A stretch of DNA of 64,000 nt from Paenibacillus sp. (GTDB lineage: Bacteria; Bacillota; Bacilli; Paenibacillales; NBRC-103111), in contig JAPSLM010000011.1 of assembly GCA_031180825.1 (NCBI GenBank), positions 33,570 through 97,569 of the forward strand, read 5' to 3'. Each line of letters starts with the position of its first letter. Position 1 is the stretch's first letter. A program made the translations under genes and the position numbers. The notes beneath the pieces were generated by a model that was not told the origin of the DNA, did no database searches, and was given only the letters and a program-made list of their open reading frames with translations. Below, piece after piece: positions 59,770 through 64,000 of this stretch.

Positions 59770-62220
59770 ATGAAAGTATCTTACCAATGGTTGTCGCAGT
59801 ATGTGGATGTCAGCGGGTATTCGGCCGCCGAGTTGGCGGAAAAGCTGACCCGCAGCGGCATTGAAGTCGATATCGTGGAAAGCCGCAACAAAGGCGTGTC
59901 GCAGGTGGTTGTCGGCTTCGTCAAATCGCGCGAGAAGCACCCCGACGCGGATAAGCTGAGCGTCTGTATCGTCGACGCAGGCCAAGGCGAGGATCTGCAA
60001 ATCGTATGCGGAGCCAAAAACGTAGCCGCAGGGCAAAAGGTGCCCGTCGCCGTCGTCGGCGCGAAGCTGCCGGACGGTCTCGTCATCAAACGGGCCAAGC
60101 TGCGCGGCGTCGAGTCGCAAGGCATGATCTGCTCGGCCAAGGAGCTTGGTTTGAACGACAAGCTGCTGCCGAAGGAAATTCAAGAGGGCATTTTGGTGCT
60201 TCCGGAGGATACGCAGGTCGGCGCAAGCATCCTTGATGTTCTAGCTTTGAACGATGAAGTCATGGACTTTGACCTGACGCCGAACCGTTCCGACTGCCTC
60301 AGCATGCTGGGGGCAGCGTACGAGATCGGGGCAATTTTGGGCCGCGATGTAAAGCTGCCGGATGCGGAAGCGGGACTGAACGACAGCGCGGCAGCCGTTA
60401 AAGCGGCTGACCGGATTTCCGTGGAAATTTCGGCCAAAGAGCAGTGCTCGCATTATGCGGCGCGTCTGATCGAAGGCGTGAAAATCGGTCCGTCGCCGCT
60501 GTGGCTGCAAAACCGCTTGATGGCTGCCGGGATCCGTCCGATCAATAACATCGTCGATGTAACCAACTATGTCATGTTTGAATACGGCCAGCCGCTGCAC
60601 GCTTTCGATGCGGATCGACTGAACAACGGGCATATCGACGTGCGGCTCGCCCGCGAAGGCGAGAAGCTCGTGACGCTGGATGAGGCGGAGCGAACCTTGG
60701 AGCCGCATATGCTGCTGATCACCGACGGGGAGAAGCCGGTTGCGATCGCGGGAGTTATGGGCGGCGCGAACTCCGAAGTGTCGGACGGAACGACGCGCAT
60801 CCTGCTGGAGTCGGCCAACTTTGCCGGTTCCTCGGTGCGCAAAACATCGCGTCAGCTCGGGCTCCGTTCGGAAGCGTCGCTGCGCTTCGAGAAGGAAGCC
60901 AATCCGGAAGCGGTCATTCCCGCGCTGAACCGTGCGGCGGCTCTCATCGCCGAGCTTTCCGGCGGCCAAGTGGCATCCGGCATCGTTGAAGCGGTAGCGG
61001 GAGAACGGAAGCCGGTGCAAATCGAGTTGACCGTAAGCCGCATTAACGGCTATCTCGGCACGGAGCTGTCGGTTGAGGAAGTGAAGACGATTTTCGAACG
61101 GCTGAACTTCACCGTCGAGCCGCTTGAGCAGGATGGATTGCTGGTGCATGTGCCGAGCCGACGCGGCGATATTACCCGCGCCGTCGATCTGATCGAGGAA
61201 GTGGCGCGTCTTCACGGCTACGACAACATTCCGACCACGCTGATGAATGTGGTTACGACGCCGGGCGCGCTCACCCGGGAGCAGGCGATCCGCCGCTTGA
61301 CGCGGACGCTGCTGACAGGCAGCGGCCTGCATGAGGCGATCACGTATACGTTCACGCATCCCGAGCAAATCCGTCAGTATGCGGGCGCTTACCCGGATGC
61401 GAAGCCAATTGTTCTGGCGATGCCGATGAGCGAGGACCGCAGCGTGCTGCGTACGAGCCTGATCCCGCATTTGCTCGATGTGGCGGTATATAACCGGAAC
61501 CGGAATCAGGACGACGTCGGCGTGTTCGAAATCGGCCGCGTGTTCGTTACCGGCGAGGAATCGCTCAGCCGTCTGCCGGAGGAAAAGATGCAGCTTGCCA
61601 TTCTGCTGACCGGCAAACGAAGCGAGGTGCATTGGACCGGCAAGCCGGCCGATGTCGATTTCTATGATTTGAAAGGCATTTTTGAAGGGGTTGTGTCTTA
61701 TCTCGGCATTGCGAACATCCGTTACGAGGCCGCCCAGCCGGAAGGCTTCCATCCGGGACGTACGGCGCTGATCGTTGCCGACACGCCGAACGGCAGCCGG
61801 ACCATCGGGAAGATCGGTCAGCTTCATCCGGCGCTTCAGCAGCAAAAGGATCTTGCAGACACGTATGTTCTTGAAGTCGAGCTGGATGCGCTTGTGCAGT
61901 TGGCCAGCGAAAGCTTCGCCTATCGTCCGATGCCCCGTTTCCCGGCGATCGGCCGGGATATGGCGCTTGTCGTAGACCGCAGCGTTCCTGTCGGCAATCT
62001 GCTTGCAAAGGCGCGGGAAACTGCGGGCAGCCTGCTCGAATCGATCCAGGTATTCGACATCTACACCGGCGAGCGGCTTGGCGCGGATAAGAAGAGCGTC
62101 GCTATTTCGCTGGTATACCGCACGCCGGAACGGACGCTGACGGACGAAGAAGTCGGCGAGCTGCACGGCCGTGTCGTAGCGGCCCTTGAGACGGGCTTCG
62201 GCGCCGAGCTCAGGAAATAA
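59770..62220 (+). CDS. pheT: Phenylalanine-tRNA ligase beta subunit
   Basis: This is an 816-residue partner of PheS in the (alpha-beta)2 enzyme. Domains in order are an EMAP-like tRNA-binding fold (about 40-150: VGFVKSREKHPDADKLSVC), the B3/B4 editing domain (about 210-385: NIVDVTNYVMFEYGQPLHAF), the B5 domain (about 405-475), the catalytic-like core, and a C-terminal anticodon-binding FDX-ACB domain (FPAIGRDMALVVDRSVPVGN). The length is normal. It follows pheS in the same operon and is followed by a terminator. Confidence 0.98.
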   Translation: MKVSYQWLSQYVDVSGYSAAELAEKLTRSGIEVDIVESRNKGVSQVVVGFVKSREKHPDADKLSVCIVDAGQGEDLQIVCGAKNVAAGQKVPVAVVGAKLPDGLVIKRAKLRGVESQGMICSAKELGLNDKLLPKEIQEGILVLPEDTQVGASILDVLALNDEVMDFDLTPNRSDCLSMLGAAYEIGAILGRDVKLPDAEAGLNDSAAAVKAADRISVEISAKEQCSHYAARLIEGVKIGPSPLWLQNRLMAAGIRPINNIVDVTNYVMFEYGQPLHAFDADRLNNGHIDVRLAREGEKLVTLDEAERTLEPHMLLITDGEKPVAIAGVMGGANSEVSDGTTRILLESANFAGSSVRKTSRQLGLRSEASLRFEKEANPEAVIPALNRAAALIAELSGGQVASGIVEAVAGERKPVQIELTVSRINGYLGTELSVEEVKTIFERLNFTVEPLEQDGLLVHVPSRRGDITRAVDLIEEVARLHGYDNIPTTLMNVVTTPGALTREQAIRRLTRTLLTGSGLHEAITYTFTHPEQIRQYAGAYPDAKPIVLAMPMSEDRSVLRTSLIPHLLDVAVYNRNRNQDDVGVFEIGRVFVTGEESLSRLPEEKMQLAILLTGKRSEVHWTGKPADVDFYDLKGIFEGVVSYLGIANIRYEAAQPEGFHPGRTALIVADTPNGSRTIGKIGQLHPALQQQKDLADTYVLEVELDALVQLASESFAYRPMPRFPAIGRDMALVVDRSVPVGNLLAKARETAGSLLESIQVFDIYTGERLGADKKSVAISLVYRTPERTLTDEEVGELHGRVVAALETGFGAELRK

Positions 62221-62265
62221 TTACCTTGCCCTTCGTCCGGCAAAAGTCTGAAAAAGACAGCAGGA

Positions 62266-62316
62266 AAAGCGATTCTCCGTATCGAAGTCTAATAGGATAC
62301 GGAGAATCTTTTTTTG
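62266..62316 (+). terminator. Terminator of the pheST operon
   Basis: GATTCTCCGTATC pairs with GATACGGAGAATC and is followed by TTTTTTTG. It lies between pheT and the zapA-like gene. Confidence 0.9.
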
Positions 62317-62341
62317 TGTTTTGGAAAGGGGAGCAAGGCAC

Positions 62342-64000
62342 ATGAGCGGTGGAGACAAAGTTCGGATGAGCGTCGATATTTATGGTATGCAGTACAAGCT
62401 GGTTTCCAAATCCAGCCCTTCTTATATAAAGCAAGTGGCCGCTCTGGTGAACGACCAAATGCACAAAATTGCGGAGAGCAGCCCGCGGCTTGATTTGCCC
62501 AAAATCGCGGTGCTCGCGGCCGTCAATATCGCGGACGAATGGAGCCGGATGCGCCAAGATTTTGAATCGGCTTTGGAACGCCAGAGGCAGCTCGAGCATG
62601 CGAGCGAAGAGCTTGAGCGGTTAAGCGGGCGCCATGCGCAGCTTCAACAGGAGCTGGAGGCGGAGCGTGAACGGCTGGCCAAACTGGAAGCGGAGCGCGG
62701 AGAGCAGCAGGCTTCGCGGGAGCGCGCCGAGGCGGAAGCGGCAGCCCTGCGGACTGAACTGGAGCCGTTTCGTGAGCGTTTGTCCGCACTCGAAAGCGAG
62801 CTTGCCGAAAGCCGGGAGCGGTTGACCGGCCAGTTGGAGCTGAGCGGCGAGCTGGAGCGCAAGCTTGCCGAGACGCTGGAGCGGGCGCGCGAATTCGAAG
62901 GCCGCTATGCCGCCGAAGCGCAGGAAGCGGAGCGCCGCGGACGGCGGATCCGCGAGCTGGAGCAGGTCAAACAGGAGCTTGAAAGCCGGGCGGCCGAGCA
63001 AGCCAAGGAGCGGGACGGTTTGCGGGCGAGAATCGCTTCGCAGGAAGCGCAGCTGAGCAAGCAGGCGGAAGCGGAGCGCCAGACGAAAGAGCGGCTTGCG
63101 GCGCAGGAGAAGCGAGCACGCGAGCTGGAGCTGCAGCTTCAGGCGACCGAGCAGGCGCGGGGCGAGGCGGGGAAGCGGCTCGCGGAGCGGGAACAACAAT
63201 ACGCCGAGCTGAGCGACCAGCTCGACGGACTGCAGGAGCAGCTTTCCGGCCAGCAGCAGGAAATCGAGCTGCAGGTAGCGCTTTATAACGAGCTGCAGGA
63301 GCTGAGCGAAGCGAAGGAACGCGAGCTTCGGGAGCAAGCGGCAGCCGCGGCAGCGAAGCAAGCGGAGCTGGAGCGGCAGCTCGCAGCGGAGCGTGAACGC
63401 AGCCGCGAGGAGGCCGCAGCGGCGGAAGCGCTGCTGGCGGAGCAGGCGCGCGCAGCGGAGGCGCAAGCGGCAGCGGCCGCAGCGAAGCAAGCGGAGCTGG
63501 AGCAGCAGCTCGCGGCCGAGCGTGAGCGCAGCCGCGAGGAGGCCGCAGCGGCGGAAGCGCTGCTGGCGGAGCAGGCGCGCGCAGCGGAGGCGCAAGCGGC
63601 AGCGGCCGCAGCGAAGCAAGCGGAGCTGGAGCAGCAGCTCGCAGCCGAGCGGAATCGCAGCCGCGAGGAGGCCGCAGCGGCGGAAGCGCTGCTGGCGGAG
63701 CAGGCGCGCGCAGCGGAGGCGCAAGCGGCAGCGGCCGCAGCGAAGCAAGCGGAGCTGGAGCAGCAGCTCGCAGCCGAGCGGAATCGCAGCCGCGAGGAGG
63801 CCGCAGCGGCGGAAGCGCTGCTGGCGGAGCAGGCGCGCGCAGCGGAGGCGCAAGCGGCAGCGGCGGCAGCGCGGCAAGCGGAGCTGGAGCAGCAGCTCGC
63901 AGCCGAGCGGAATCGCAGCCGCGAGGAGGCCGCAGCGGCGGAAGCGCTGCTGGCGGAGCAGGCGCGCGCAGCGGAGGCGCAAGCGGCAGCGGCGGCAGCG
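62342..64000 (+). CDS. zapA: ZapA-type cell-division protein fused to a very long coiled coil (3' end outside window)
   Basis: Residues 1-90 (VRMSVDIYGMQYKLVSKSSP; YIKQVAALVNDQMHKIAESS; KIAVLAAVNIADEWSRM) are a ZapA domain, which binds FtsZ and cross-links protofilaments at the division ring. Normal Gram-positive ZapA proteins are around 85-100 residues. Here the frame stays open for at least 553 codons and the rest is one charged Ala/Glu/Gln/Arg-rich coiled coil, the last 216 residues being 43-residue tandem repeats. No stop is reached before the window ends. ATG 62342 has GAAAGGGGAG upstream. The place after pheT is the usual one for zapA in Bacilli. Function of the long tail is unknown. 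Confidence 0.82.
   Translation, partial: MSGGDKVRMSVDIYGMQYKLVSKSSPSYIKQVAALVNDQMHKIAESSPRLDLPKIAVLAAVNIADEWSRMRQDFESALERQRQLEHASEELERLSGRHAQLQQELEAERERLAKLEAERGEQQASRERAEAEAAALRTELEPFRERLSALESELAESRERLTGQLELSGELERKLAETLERAREFEGRYAAEAQEAERRGRRIRELEQVKQELESRAAEQAKERDGLRARIASQEAQLSKQAEAERQTKERLAAQEKRARELELQLQATEQARGEAGKRLAEREQQYAELSDQLDGLQEQLSGQQQEIELQVALYNELQELSEAKERELREQAAAAAAKQAELERQLAAERERSREEAAAAEALLAEQARAAEAQAAAAAAKQAELEQQLAAERERSREEAAAAEALLAEQARAAEAQAAAAAAKQAELEQQLAAERNRSREEAAAAEALLAEQARAAEAQAAAAAAKQAELEQQLAAERNRSREEAAAAEALLAEQARAAEAQAAAAAARQAELEQQLAAERNRSREEAAAAEALLAEQARAAEAQAAAAAA
63353..64000 (+). repeat. 129-bp tandem repeats encoding 43-residue coiled-coil units
   Basis: Units start at 63353, 63482, 63611, 63740 and 63869, and continue past the window. 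Each encodes KQAELEQQLAAERNRSREEA followed by an Ala/Glu-rich segment ending AEAQAAAAAA. Copies 2-5 are nearly identical at DNA level, which shows recent expansion or homogenisation. Confidence 0.93.

Noticed and set aside
62621..63982. Leu/Arg-rich minus-strand ORF over the zapA repeats
   Set aside because: It is the antisense of the coiled-coil repeats; the ZapA domain and ribosome site are on the plus strand.
63353..64000. CRISPR array
   Set aside because: The repeats are directly adjacent 129-bp units in an open frame, without short repeats and unique spacers.

Overview
The window looks like chromosomal DNA from a Gram-positive, spore-forming member of the Paenibacillaceae (Paenibacillus or a close relative). 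The evidence is strong AGGAGG-type ribosome sites, frequent TTG/GTG starts, a T-box-controlled pheST followed by zapA, a Bacillus-type cobalamin operon with a fused cbiH60, and a PBSX-type phage tail module. Housekeeping parts are moderately GC-rich. Several inserted stretches (about 7.0-9.2 kb, 14.3-17.1 kb, 56.7-58.1 kb) are visibly more AT-rich and full of broken genes. All calls come from reading the sequence; no database search was run.

Layout. 1-6.9 kb: start of a leftward ribonucleotide reductase gene (nrdA, cut by the window edge) with two NrdR boxes and a leader containing a terminator-like hairpin; a CopC-CopD copper protein; a GGDEF-EAL cyclic-di-GMP protein; an aldo/keto reductase; a signal peptidase I. 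6.95-9.2 kb: tRNA-Gly(CCC) followed by a decayed integrated element (broken tyrosine integrase, broken DUF2726 gene, small ORFs) that ends in a degenerate second copy of the tRNA. 9.4-10.6 kb: an MFS transporter.

10.6-34.6 kb: a phage-derived locus. It starts with regulators (XRE protein, ArpU-like protein, divergent CI-like repressor plus ImmA-like metallopeptidase, and a sigma-like late regulator). An interrupting stretch follows, with a collagen-like spore-surface-type gene and a broken short-chain dehydrogenase. Then comes a complete contractile-tail module: tail terminator, sheath, tube, assembly chaperone with a -1 frameshift signal, tape measure, LysM protein, hub, baseplate proteins, two tandem fibre/accessory cassettes, holin and glucosaminidase. 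No terminase, portal, capsid or integrase gene is present, so the best reading is a headless contractile particle (R-type tailocin) under lysogeny-style control.

34.7-36.8 kb: a heptad-repeat coiled-coil protein and an ECF sigma/anti-sigma pair. 37.0-48.6 kb: an adenosylcobalamin riboswitch, a terminator and ten genes of the anaerobic corrin pathway (cbiH60-X-J-C-D-ET-L-F-G-A), which convert sirohydrochlorin to cobyrinic acid a,c-diamide. 48.7-50.7 kb: a frameshifted secreted protein and an orphan Tat-exported DyP peroxidase (EfeB type). 51.1-55.7 kb: a LacI-family regulator and a GH38 alpha-mannosidase, each preceded by the same palindromic operator. 55.7-58.1 kb: a small ORF, an AhpD-like protein, a truncated copy of the pheST T-box leader, and a frameshifted secreted hydrophobic protein followed by a two-helix membrane protein that resembles a bacteriocin/immunity pair. 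58.3-64 kb: promoter, T-box, pheS, pheT, and a ZapA-type division protein fused to a very long coiled coil encoded by 129-bp tandem repeats that run off the window.
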